A DNA stretch of 12,964 nt from an uncultured Bacilli bacterium (lineage in GTDB: Bacteria; Bacillota_I; Bacilli_A; RF39; UBA660), in contig CASRZP010000034.1 of NCBI GenBank assembly GCA_949440065.1, positions 1-12,964 on the forward strand, written 5' to 3'. Shown here one piece after another: positions 1 through 5,806 of this stretch. The stretch's first letter is position 1. Every line of letters starts with the position of its first letter. The notes under the pieces were generated by a model that saw only the letters and a program-made list of their open reading frames with translations, was not told the origin of the DNA and did no database searches. A program made the translations under genes and the position numbers.

Positions 1-14
1 TTATTCTTTTTCAT
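1..14 (-). CDS. Start of an off-window gene behind leader copy A (partial, 5' end only)
   Basis: Only four codons plus two bases are visible, reading M-K-K-N and then the edge. The start is chosen because an AAGGATGAG ribosome site lies just upstream, and because the layout (leader frame, hairpin with U run, then an MKK start) copies the arrangement in front of the surface-protein gene starting at 5575. By that analogy it may begin an exported protein with a signal peptide, but no function can be read from four residues. An alternative ATG at 24 gives only seven codons and is less likely. Confidence 0.35.
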
Positions 15-68
15 ATTTACTCATCCTTCTTATCTATTATCTCCTATTAGTTTATCCTAAAATTGTCG

Positions 69-95
69 AAAAAAGTTAACTAATATTTAATTAAC
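69..95 (-). terminator. Terminator-like hairpin of leader copy A (possible attenuator)
   Basis: On the minus strand GTTAATTAA and TTAGTTAAC form a nine-pair stem (one G-U) around a three-base loop, followed directly by six T. It is AT-rich, so probably not strong. It sits after the leader frame (152-226) and before the putative gene start at 14, so it would cut transcription between leader and gene. In the -1 frame of the leader the stop codon (91-93) falls inside the 5' arm, so a ribosome reading that frame would cover the hairpin. Confidence 0.5.
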
Positions 96-148
96 ACAAC
101 AAAAAGAACGAAGTAACATCTTCTCGTCCTTGAAATATAAGGGATTTA

Positions 149-190
149 ACTTTAAAATATACCCCCCCCCCTAGTTAATTTAGGGTAAAC
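149..190 (-). repeat. Conserved core of the leader cassette, copy A
   Basis: These 42 bases match 5663-5704 at 40 positions, including a run of exactly ten G (minus strand, 162-171). A second shared block, AAGGTAGGTGTTAA on the minus strand, is at 229-242 here and 5744-5757 there. Sequence between and outside these blocks is not conserved, which argues for a functional element and against a recent large duplication. Confidence 0.85.
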
Positions 191-226
191 TTTGGTCGCG
201 ACAAAAACTCTTTTTAATAAATTCAT
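152..226 (-). CDS. 24-codon leader peptide with G10 tract, copy A
   Basis: A short frame starts at ATG 226, six bases after an AGGTG ribosome site, and ends in VYPKLTRGGGIF-stop. Codons 19-22 (Arg-Gly-Gly-Gly) are encoded by the run of ten G at 162-171. The copy at 5666-5740 has the same length, the same 12-codon spacing between start and VYP, and nearly the same end, so translation is likely. Removing one G turns the end into RGGVYFKV and keeps the frame open to 91. The role is inferred: a regulatory leader for the gene off the left edge. No family is recognised. Confidence 0.55.
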   Translation of the reverse strand: MNLLKRVFVATKVYPKLTRGGGIF

Positions 227-257
227 TCTTAACACCTACCTTTATTCTTACATCTTT

Positions 258-286
258 ATTTTAACAATTTCCTATAATAAATTCAA
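258..286 (-). promoter_or_regulatory. Promoter of leader copy A
   Basis: Minus-strand -35 TTGAAT (281-286), 17-base spacer, -10 TAAAAT (258-263). The -10 box lies 32 bases before the leader ATG; the matching distance in copy B is 29. It starts right after the terminator of the LiaF-like gene, so the cassette is an independent transcription unit. Confidence 0.6.
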
Positions 287-298
287 TAGCAAAATACC

Positions 299-322
299 AA
301 AAAAGAAAGGTTCCCCTTCCTT
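299..322 (-). terminator. Terminator of the LiaF-like gene
   Basis: On the minus strand AAGGAAGG and CCTTTCTT form an eight-pair stem (one G-U) with a GGAA loop, followed by six T in total at 299-304. It overlaps the stop codon of the LiaF-like gene. Apart from this and the leader cassette, nothing else is recognisable in the 1-320 stretch. Confidence 0.7.
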
Positions 323-1052
323 ATTTAATATCGACTCCTCCAAAGATGACGGTTCCTACTAGATATAAAACTTTTTTCTTATCTGTTGTTTTTTTCTTCT
401 TTGTTGTTGATTCGCTTTCCTCATCATCATCTTTCTTTTTTCTTTTCGTTTTACTACGGTAATCATCAAATCCACCGAAAATACAAGTTAGTCCATCTGT
501 ATTGACGATAACATCTTCTGGTAAAATAAGATCAGCTCCTCCAAAGATAGCCGTAACCTGACATACTGCCTTTTCATCAAATTCAGCATCTGTTAAATTT
601 AGTGTTGCTCCACCGAAGACGGCATTCACATTTCCCTTAGAAAATCCTTTGGAAGTATTCTTGCTGTTCGTATTAGCAAAAATTCCACTTACGTGTGTAA
701 CATCACTTTTATCATGAATAACTTCAGCAAGTTCTTTGTTACTTTTATATTTTGGAAACATGATGGCTAATCCTATTAAAATGATCATCGCTGGGAAAAA
801 TAATTTCCAAACCAAATCAAAATCAAATAAATCAAAATTGCATAATAAGAACACACCACCAACGGCAATTAAGATAATACTATCTAACTGCACCTTCCCG
901 CGGTCAAAAATATCTCCTAGTCCAATTAACATCACAAACACTGGCCAATATTTAAATATTTCAAATGAATAAGGTAATATTTCTAAATTATGAAGCAAGA
1001 ATACTACACCAAGTAGAACGATCATCAAGCCACATAACATTTTTTTCATCAT
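321..1052 (-). CDS. LiaF-like membrane protein
   Basis: Predicted membrane protein of 243 residues. The N-terminal half has four hydrophobic stretches in the layout of the LiaI/LiaF-like transmembrane region (DUF5668). The C-terminal half carries the repeated glycine-rich motifs NAVFGGATLNL, TAIFGGADLILP and TCIFGGFDD typical of the LiaF C-terminal beta-helix (DUF2154). In Bacillus, LiaF inhibits the LiaRS cell-envelope stress system; no liaR or liaS is seen here. A lysine- and acid-rich stretch (about residues 198-226) is inserted before the last strand, VGTVIFGGVDI. The start at 1052 has AAGGAG nine bases upstream. The in-frame ATG at 1076 lies within the -10 box of the gene's own promoter and cannot be the start. 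Confidence 0.75.
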   Translation of the reverse strand: MMKKMLCGLMIVLLGVVFLLHNLEILPYSFEIFKYWPVFVMLIGLGDIFDRGKVQLDSIILIAVGGVFLLCNFDLFDFDLVWKLFFPAMIILIGLAIMFPKYKSNKELAEVIHDKSDVTHVSGIFANTNSKNTSKGFSKGNVNAVFGGATLNLTDAEFDEKAVCQVTAIFGGADLILPEDVIVNTDGLTCIFGGFDDYRSKTKRKKKDDDEESESTTKKKKTTDKKKVLYLVGTVIFGGVDIK

Positions 1053-1074
1053 AAAACTTCTCTCCTTTTGTTTC

Positions 1075-1083
1075 ATTATACCA
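1075..1083 (-). promoter_or_regulatory. Extended -10 promoter of the LiaF-like gene
   Basis: TGG followed by a perfect TATAAT on the minus strand, with no convincing -35. It lies between the exporter stop at 1118 and the AAGGAG ribosome site, giving a leader of about 15 bases. Read-through from the exporter gene is also possible because no terminator is visible between them. Confidence 0.6.
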
Positions 1084-1117
1084 CAAATGAAGCATGATTC
1101 CTATTAAATTATAGAAA

Positions 1118-2287
1118 TTATCCTGTTTCTAATTCTTCTTGACGTTCTTTACGTAATAAATATAGTAAATCAATTTTACTGTTGACAAATCCTAAAATAA
1201 TCTTTAATACAGCAACAATTGGTGTTGCTAAAATCATTCCGAATATACCAAAGAAGTGTCCAAAGATAAGTAAACTTACCATAATTGTTACAGGATGAAG
1301 TTTCATTGCTTTTCCCATGACAATTGGTTGTAGGAAGTAACTTTCTAATAATTGAGCAGCAACTACAGCAATTAAAGTAAAGACTCCAGTTACTGGACTT
1401 TGAGAAAAGCCAACCAAAACAGCAGGTATTCCTCCAAGGTATGGTCCAAGATACGGTATTACATTAGTAATGGCACAAAATAGTCCAAATAACATTGGTG
1501 CTTTTAGTCCTGCTAAAGTTAGTCCAATGGACTGCACAACAAATAAGATAAACATAATAAAGAACGTACCTTGTACAAAATCTCTCAGTGACCCGTTAAT
1601 CCTTCTACTCAATTCTTTTGCATCTTTATACCAGTTCTTAGGTAATAATACCATTAAATGCTTTTGCACATTATGAAAGTCAAATAACATATAAAACCCT
1701 AGCATAAAGCCCAATAAAATATTTACACCACCGTTGATAATAGACTTAATTAATCTAACGACAATATCTGGTAAATTGGTTGCTAAGTCTAGCCCTATTT
1801 GTTCAATCGATTGAAATAACTGCATTTTAGTAGCATCTAAATCATAATTGACATTAGTACTTAACTTGGTAAAGAAATTATCAATTATCTCTTTACAACT
1901 AGTAATAATGGATGGAATACTACTAACAAAATCATTAATCTGACTAGATAAAGCAGGAAGTAATAAATGAATCAATAATACAATTCCTACAATAAGTAAT
2001 ACATATACAATAATAGTACCAAGGACTCTACTTACTCCTTTTTTATTTAGTTTGGTAACTAATGGATCAAATAACCAAGCAACAATTAATCCAATGAAAA
2101 AAGGAGATAATACTTTTAATAAAGTAAGAATAAATTCACCAATTTTCCACTCTTTAAATAAATATGAACCAAGGAATACTAAAAGTAAAATAATTAAAAA
2201 GAAGATAATATTTAATACATTTTTTCCTAAGTGAATTAATTCGTTTAGTCGTTTGACATCTAATTTTTCTTGTTTTCTTCCAAGCAT
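1118..2287 (-). CDS. AI-2E family transporter (UPF0118/PerM-like)
   Basis: Predicted integral membrane protein of 389 residues with the hydrophobic profile and motifs of the AI-2E exporter family (PF01594). An N-terminal helix pair is followed by an amphipathic middle region of about 100 residues. The conserved C-terminal core contains FMLGFYMLFD, ITNVIPYLGPYLGGIPAVL, AQLLESYFLQPIVMGKAMKLHP and GMILATPIVAVLK. Family members move small molecules or ions; the substrate cannot be read from sequence, and autoinducer-2 export should not be assumed. The start at 2287 is preferred over the ATG at 2311 because a GGAAAGGAAAG ribosome site lies between them. Confidence 0.85.
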   Translation of the reverse strand: MLGRKQEKLDVKRLNELIHLGKNVLNIIFFLIILLLVFLGSYLFKEWKIGEFILTLLKVLSPFFIGLIVAWLFDPLVTKLNKKGVSRVLGTIIVYVLLIVGIVLLIHLLLPALSSQINDFVSSIPSIITSCKEIIDNFFTKLSTNVNYDLDATKMQLFQSIEQIGLDLATNLPDIVVRLIKSIINGGVNILLGFMLGFYMLFDFHNVQKHLMVLLPKNWYKDAKELSRRINGSLRDFVQGTFFIMFILFVVQSIGLTLAGLKAPMLFGLFCAITNVIPYLGPYLGGIPAVLVGFSQSPVTGVFTLIAVVAAQLLESYFLQPIVMGKAMKLHPVTIMVSLLIFGHFFGIFGMILATPIVAVLKIILGFVNSKIDLLYLLRKERQEELETG

Positions 2288-2315
2288 AATCGTCTTTCCT
2301 TTCCTTTTCATTGCT

Positions 2316-2344
2316 ATTATACTATAATATTATGTATTTGGTAA
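2316..2344 (-). promoter_or_regulatory. Promoter of the AI-2E family gene
   Basis: Minus-strand TTACCA (2339-2344), 17 bases, TATAAT (2316-2321). It is divergent from the tmcAL promoter, and their -35 boxes are about 20 bases apart. Confidence 0.6.
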
Positions 2345-2365
2345 ACCATTTTTAACGGTTTTTAT

Positions 2366-2394
2366 TAGACTTTTATGGTGTTTTTCGTTATAAT
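2366..2394 (+). promoter_or_regulatory. Promoter of tmcAL
   Basis: TAGACT (2366-2371), 17 bases, TATAAT (2389-2394). The expected transcription start falls close to the AGGTGAT ribosome site at 2401-2407, so the 5' leader would be very short. Confidence 0.6.
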
Positions 2395-2411
2395 AGCAAC
2401 AGGTGATTAAA

Positions 2412-3566
2412 ATGCGTGTAGGAATCATTGCTGAGTATAACCCTTTTCATCATGGACATAGGTATCATTTAGATGAGATTAAACGAATGTATCCTGATAG
2501 TGAATTGGTGTTAGTCATGAGTGGAAATTTTACCCAAAGAGGAGAACCTTCTCTTATTTCTAAGTGGGATAAGACAAAAATTGCCTTAGAAGAAGGTATT
2601 GATTTAGTAATAGAATTACCTTTTGTTTTTGCTAGTCAATCAGCAGATATTTTTGCTAAGGGTGCTATTGATATTTTAGATGAGTTAAAGGTTGATGTTT
2701 TAGTTTTTGGTAGTGAATCGAATCAAGTGGATGATCTTATGTTATTAGCAAAAACACAACTAGAGAACCCTTTATTTGACTCGCTAGTTAAGGTTTATTT
2801 GAAGGAAGGGCTTAATTATCCATCAGCTTTAGCTTCTAGTTTAGAAGATTGTACTGGTAAAAAGGTTAACTTACCGAATGATATTTTAGGAATTAGTTAT
2901 ATTAAGGCAATTCTACAAAAGAACAGTAAGATTGTTCCTGTTAGTATCAAAAGAACAACTTCTTATCATAATGAAGAGTTAGAACAAAGTATTAGTAGTG
3001 CTACTAGTATTCGAAAAGCGTTAAAGAATCACTTGGATATTACTCATCAAGTTCCAAAATCTACTTTAGAAGTGTTATCTTCAAAAGAAAAGTTGGCACA
3101 TCTTGATGATTATTTTCCTTTTTTTAAATATCGGGTTTTAATGGATAAAGAGTTATCTAAGTATCAAACGGTGGATGAAGGAATTGAAAATAGATTGAAA
3201 AAATGTATTCAAGAAGCAACTTCTTTTGAAGAGTTAATTAATTTGTTAAAGACGAAACATTATACCATAGCTAAGTTACAAAGGATGTTTGTTCATATTT
3301 TAACGGGGTTCACTATAGATATAGCAAAAGAGTGTCAAAGTATCCATTATCTACGTATTTTAGGGTTTTCTAAAAATGGTCAACGATTATTGAATGAAAT
3401 AAAAAAAAGAGTAACGATTCCTATCATTAGTCATTACTCTCTACCAAATGATCCTATGTTAAAAATGGAATTACAAGCAACTTATACTTATGCTTCTATT
3501 TTTGATGAGAACACAAAAAATAAGTTAATAAAGGAGGAATACGATAATTCCCCTATTCGACTATAA
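2412..3566 (+). CDS. tmcAL: tRNA(Met) cytidine acetate ligase TmcAL (YlbM family)
   Basis: Cytoplasmic enzyme of 384 residues. In Bacillus subtilis this family uses ATP and acetate to acetylate cytidine 34 of elongator tRNA-Met (ac4C) through acetyl-adenylate. The nucleotidyltransferase fold is visible: GIIAEYNPFHHGH at residues 4-16 with the HxGH ATP motif, then SGNFTQRGEPS (37-47), IDLVIELPFVFASQSAD and DVLVFGSE. The central part contains LPNDILGISYIKA and the C-terminal part KRVTIPIISHYS. Length is normal for the family. The start is fixed by AGGTGAT four bases upstream of ATG; the in-frame GTG at 2403 is part of that ribosome site. Its end overlaps by six bases, tail to tail, with the pseudogene on the other strand. 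Confidence 0.92.
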   Translation: MRVGIIAEYNPFHHGHRYHLDEIKRMYPDSELVLVMSGNFTQRGEPSLISKWDKTKIALEEGIDLVIELPFVFASQSADIFAKGAIDILDELKVDVLVFGSESNQVDDLMLLAKTQLENPLFDSLVKVYLKEGLNYPSALASSLEDCTGKKVNLPNDILGISYIKAILQKNSKIVPVSIKRTTSYHNEELEQSISSATSIRKALKNHLDITHQVPKSTLEVLSSKEKLAHLDDYFPFFKYRVLMDKELSKYQTVDEGIENRLKKCIQEATSFEELINLLKTKHYTIAKLQRMFVHILTGFTIDIAKECQSIHYLRILGFSKNGQRLLNEIKKRVTIPIISHYSLPNDPMLKMELQATYTYASIFDENTKNKLIKEEYDNSPIRL

Positions 3567-4148
3567 ATAATTCTTTTTGATTTGAACTACTGCTCTTACT
3601 CCATAATTTGTACTATCTGTTTGGTTGTAAGAACCATAATATAGATTACCATTATCGTGAATTCCCCATACCCATGTACTAGAATCACTCGTTGGAACAT
3701 TCATTGTCCAATAAGAAGTTACTTTACCTTTTACTGTTCCTCCGTTAGTAATGGAGGAATATAAATAGTTATACATCCACACAGGACAACTATTTTTTGT
3801 CCATTTGCATCCTAAGTTCACAGCTTCTTGGACAGTAATCATTCTAGCTTTCCCTGTTCGCTCTGGTAAGGTATATACATTGGATAAACAATTTATTTCG
3901 TCAGTCGTATTATTTTTATTACACCCAGTGTATGAATTGGTTAAAAAGACAGTGCTTCCCATTTTATAAGTTTGGTCTAATACATTACTCCAATCTTTTG
4001 TTGTCTCTTCTAGTGCTGCTAGAACAGTTAATGGTCCTTTTTTAGGATCCTTTGCTTCACCATACCAAGCAATATTATCTAAAGTATTTTCCCTTTGTTG
4101 TAAAGTTAAGGTATCACCATCATCATGAAAAACGTAAAAATATCGCAT
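3561..4148 (-). pseudogene. Promoterless second copy of the surface-protein C-terminal module
   Basis: This 195-codon frame matches residues of about 269-464 of the protein encoded just upstream (4181-5575). Shared stretches in the same order include GDTLTLQQREN, VLDQTY, GST.F..N.YTGC, ARMITVQEA, CPVW.YNYL and YWTMN. The similarity begins right after an in-frame TAA (4155-4157, followed by N-E), with no signal peptide, promoter or ribosome site. It is therefore a truncated duplicate or a silent cassette, probably not an independent gene. Its last 50 codons are AT-rich like the rest of the window, unlike the GC-rich end of the full-length gene. The two copies differ throughout, so the duplication is not recent. 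An internal start giving a small soluble protein cannot be excluded. Confidence 0.65.
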
Positions 4149-4180
4149 TTCATTTTAACAAATTTTAAGTCTATTTTCAA

Positions 4181-5575
4181 CTACTTTTGCACGACGACGA
4201 CAGGACGAGCTCCGATGTTAGAGAGTGCAGTGTTGATGCTGCCCACATTCCCGCTGCAGTCCACGCGCCAAGCGTTAGTCGAGCCAGACGAATTAGCGTT
4301 CATGGTCCAGTAGCCGTAGTTGTTTGCTCCGTCGCTTACTATTCCACCATAGTTAGTCGCATTTGTTAAATAATTATATATCCACACAGGGCAAGAACCG
4401 TTTGTAGAACCTTCAATTTCCCATCCTAAACATCCTAAGGCATGAGCCTCTTGTACAGTAATCATTCTTGCTTTTGCTATTCTTTGGCCTAATATATATG
4501 TATTGGTTGCACAGGTAAATTTATCTGTTGCTGCTTCGTATGCACATCCAGTATAAGCATTATCTTTAAATGTTGTTGAACCTAACGTATATGTCTGGTC
4601 TAAAACGTTTGTCCAGTTCGCTGTGGCACTTTCTAAAGCTGACAAGATAGTTGTTGGTCCGTTGGTATTATCATTAGTTCCTGCATACCATTCTGTTTGA
4701 TATACTAGATTTTCTCGTTGTTGTAATGTCAATGTATCCCCATTATCACTTACTACATGGAAATATTTTTCCTCTGTTTCATTTACTTTATACTTGATGA
4801 TAGTCCCCGCTTCGTATGTTGCTGGTGCTCTTCTTAAACTGGTACATGTCTCTTCTTCTCCTGTTACACAGAAATTATCTGCTCCCGTTGTTTGATTATA
4901 GGTAAATATTTTCTTAATGCTTGCATTATTTGTTCCTTGTAATAGTTGTTCCACTGAGTCAGCATACACATCTTGTTTCGCATACACATTTACCTTTATT
5001 CCATATTTCCTAGTCTCCCCATTTAGTATTTGTGCATTTTCATCTACCCATAGACGTAAACGATAATTATGTATCGTTGTTCCTTCCGTAGTAAACGTCC
5101 CTGCATCGATTATCATACTTCCAACAGGCGACCCTATTGTCGTTTGATTGTCCCTAGGAACAAAGTTACTCGGTGCAAATATTTCTTGATAACTGGTATC
5201 TGGGTCAATAGCACGTTCTAAATATAATTTTATTTCATTATCTTCTAAAGGCGTCATATCTGTTATGGGTGTTTTAATTGCTGTTACTTCATACCCTATC
5301 ACATTACTCTTTCCTAATGTTGCTGTTACCGTGAAGTCAAAAACGTTGTTTTCTCCTGTTAAGATTTTTCCTCTTTCATCACTCATCGGATAAGCTTCGT
5401 TTAAAATAATTCCTGTTTTTCCCTCGGTATATGTTAACATGATCGTTGAGGATTCTATGATATTTTCTACTTGCCCTTCCCTGCTAAAGGTAAATGCCGC
5501 AAAAGTTACCCCGATGGTTACAACAATTAGCAACAATAACATCACGATAGGTAAAATTATTTTTCCTTTTTTCAT
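4181..5575 (-). CDS. Exported surface protein with C-terminal lectin-like variable module
   Basis: Predicted protein of 464 residues. Residues 1-30 are a signal peptide or membrane anchor (MKKGK, long hydrophobic stretch, TFAAF). Residues about 30-205 form a beta-rich domain with TYTEGKTGI, NVFDFTV and RLRLWVDENAQIL. A linker with two cysteines follows, then a C-terminal module (about 270-464) with GDTLTLQQREN, VLDQTYTLGST, ARMITVQEA, SCPVWIYNYL and an end of SNIGARPVVVV. That layout resembles the C-type-lectin-fold ends of gut Firmicutes surface proteins, including targets of diversity-generating retroelements. Ligand and function are unknown. The start at 5575 (ribosome site GAAAGGAAAAG) is preferred over the ATG at 5626, which lies in the loop of the upstream hairpin and would put 17 charged residues before the signal peptide. 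No cell-wall sorting signal is present. Expression probably depends on the leader cassette at 5604-5798. Confidence 0.7.
   Translation of the reverse strand: MKKGKIILPIVMLLLLIVVTIGVTFAAFTFSREGQVENIIESSTIMLTYTEGKTGIILNEAYPMSDERGKILTGENNVFDFTVTATLGKSNVIGYEVTAIKTPITDMTPLEDNEIKLYLERAIDPDTSYQEIFAPSNFVPRDNQTTIGSPVGSMIIDAGTFTTEGTTIHNYRLRLWVDENAQILNGETRKYGIKVNVYAKQDVYADSVEQLLQGTNNASIKKIFTYNQTTGADNFCVTGEEETCTSLRRAPATYEAGTIIKYKVNETEEKYFHVVSDNGDTLTLQQRENLVYQTEWYAGTNDNTNGPTTILSALESATANWTNVLDQTYTLGSTTFKDNAYTGCAYEAATDKFTCATNTYILGQRIAKARMITVQEAHALGCLGWEIEGSTNGSCPVWIYNYLTNATNYGGIVSDGANNYGYWTMNANSSGSTNAWRVDCSGNVGSINTALSNIGARPVVVVQK
4187..4345 (-). other. GC-rich candidate variable region (DGR target-like)
   Basis: The last 50 or so codons of the surface-protein gene change sharply in composition: 74 of the 130 bases at 4191-4320 are G or C, while flanking DNA is roughly one third GC. 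Codons such as CGC, GTG, TGC, AGC and CTC are rare elsewhere in the window. Many residues in the core are encoded by NNC or NNT codons (GAC TGC AGC, GGC AGC ATC, CTC, ATC), mixed with intact AAC. That pattern is expected if AAC codons of a template repeat were mutated at adenines. The GC-rich end GTCGTCGTCGTGC is where an initiation-of-homing site would lie. Template repeat and reverse transcriptase are not in the window. Confidence 0.45.
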
Positions 5576-5603
5576 TTTTCTTTTCCTTTCTTTTTTAAGA
5601 CAC

Positions 5604-5633
5604 AAAAAAGAATAAGATTTTCCCATCTTATCC
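5604..5633 (-). terminator. Terminator-like hairpin of leader copy B (possible attenuator)
   Basis: On the minus strand GGATAAGAT and ATCTTATTC form a nine-pair stem (one G-U) with a GGGAAA loop, followed by six T at 5604-5609. It lies 33 bases after the leader stop codon and 29 bases before the surface-protein start codon, so it separates the leader from the gene it precedes. It may also end transcripts arriving from pyk, which has no clear terminator of its own. Confidence 0.65.
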
Positions 5634-5662
5634 TTTTAAAGTCCTTATTGATTATAGGGTTT

Positions 5663-5704
5663 ACTTTAAAGTATACCCCCCCCCCTAGTTAATCTAGGGT
5701 AAAC
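5663..5704 (-). repeat. Conserved core of the leader cassette, copy B
   Basis: Partner of 149-190, with 40 of 42 bases identical, including the ten-G run (5676-5685). On the minus strand the core contains the perfect inverted repeat CCCTAG-ATTAA-CTAGGG directly at the edge of the G run; copy A has one mismatch in it (CCCTAA). Confidence 0.85.
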
Positions 5705-5740
5705 AAAGGTGGTGTTAGAAGAATTTTTAATTATATTCAT
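5666..5740 (-). CDS. 24-codon leader peptide with G10 tract, copy B
   Basis: The frame starts at ATG 5740 behind the GGTAGGTG ribosome site and ends in VYPRLTRGGGIL-stop, the stop following the G run by two codons. Length and the start-to-VYP spacing equal those of copy A, while the first 12 residues differ after MN. With nine G (or twelve) the frame would instead read RGGVYFKVNP, continue through the hairpin at 5604-5633, and stop at 5572-5574, overlapping the surface-protein start codon as ATGA. This suggests a regulatory leader whose reading frame decides whether the gene is expressed. Whether the frame changes by DNA slippage, polymerase slippage or ribosomal frameshifting cannot be told from one sequence. 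No known leader-peptide family is recognised. Confidence 0.6.
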   Translation of the reverse strand: MNIIKNSSNTTFVYPRLTRGGGIL

Positions 5741-5768
5741 ATGTTAACACCTACCTTATTCTATATTT

Positions 5769-5798
5769 ATATTAGCAAAACTTTCTATACTTTAGCAA
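5769..5798 (-). promoter_or_regulatory. Probable promoter of leader copy B
   Basis: Minus-strand TTGCTA (5793-5798), 18 bases, and TGC-TAATAT (-10 at 5769-5774, extended by TG). The boxes are weaker than those of copy A but lie at the matching distance from the leader ATG. The segment also contains a direct repeat, AGTYTTGCTAAW, at the -35 and -10 boxes. Confidence 0.4.
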
Positions 5799-5806
5799 GA
5801 CTTTTT

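Noticed and set aside
1..24. Seven-codon frame from ATG 24 ending exactly at the window edge
   Set aside because: Too short. The overlapping ATG at 14 gives an MKK-type start with a better-placed ribosome site.
149..190. The two 42-base repeats as ends of an insertion sequence or attachment sites
   Set aside because: They are in the same orientation, flank only chromosomal-type genes without transposase or integrase, and each belongs to a complete leader cassette.
2403..2411. GTG at 2403 as the tmcAL start
   Set aside because: It is part of the AGGTGAT ribosome site; family proteins begin at MRVGIIAEYNP.
4125..4369. Open frames on the plus strand opposite the GC-rich end of the surface-protein gene
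   Set aside because: They owe their openness to the GC-rich composition, have no ribosome site, and the minus-strand frame is clearly the coding one.
5576..5626. Longer start for the surface protein at ATG 5626
   Set aside because: It lies in the loop of the terminator-like hairpin, lacks a ribosome site, and would place 17 mainly charged residues before the signal peptide.
5741..5806. Terminator directly after pyk
   Set aside because: No stem followed by a T run is visible; only direct repeats of AGTYTTGCTAAW are present, and they fit a promoter better.
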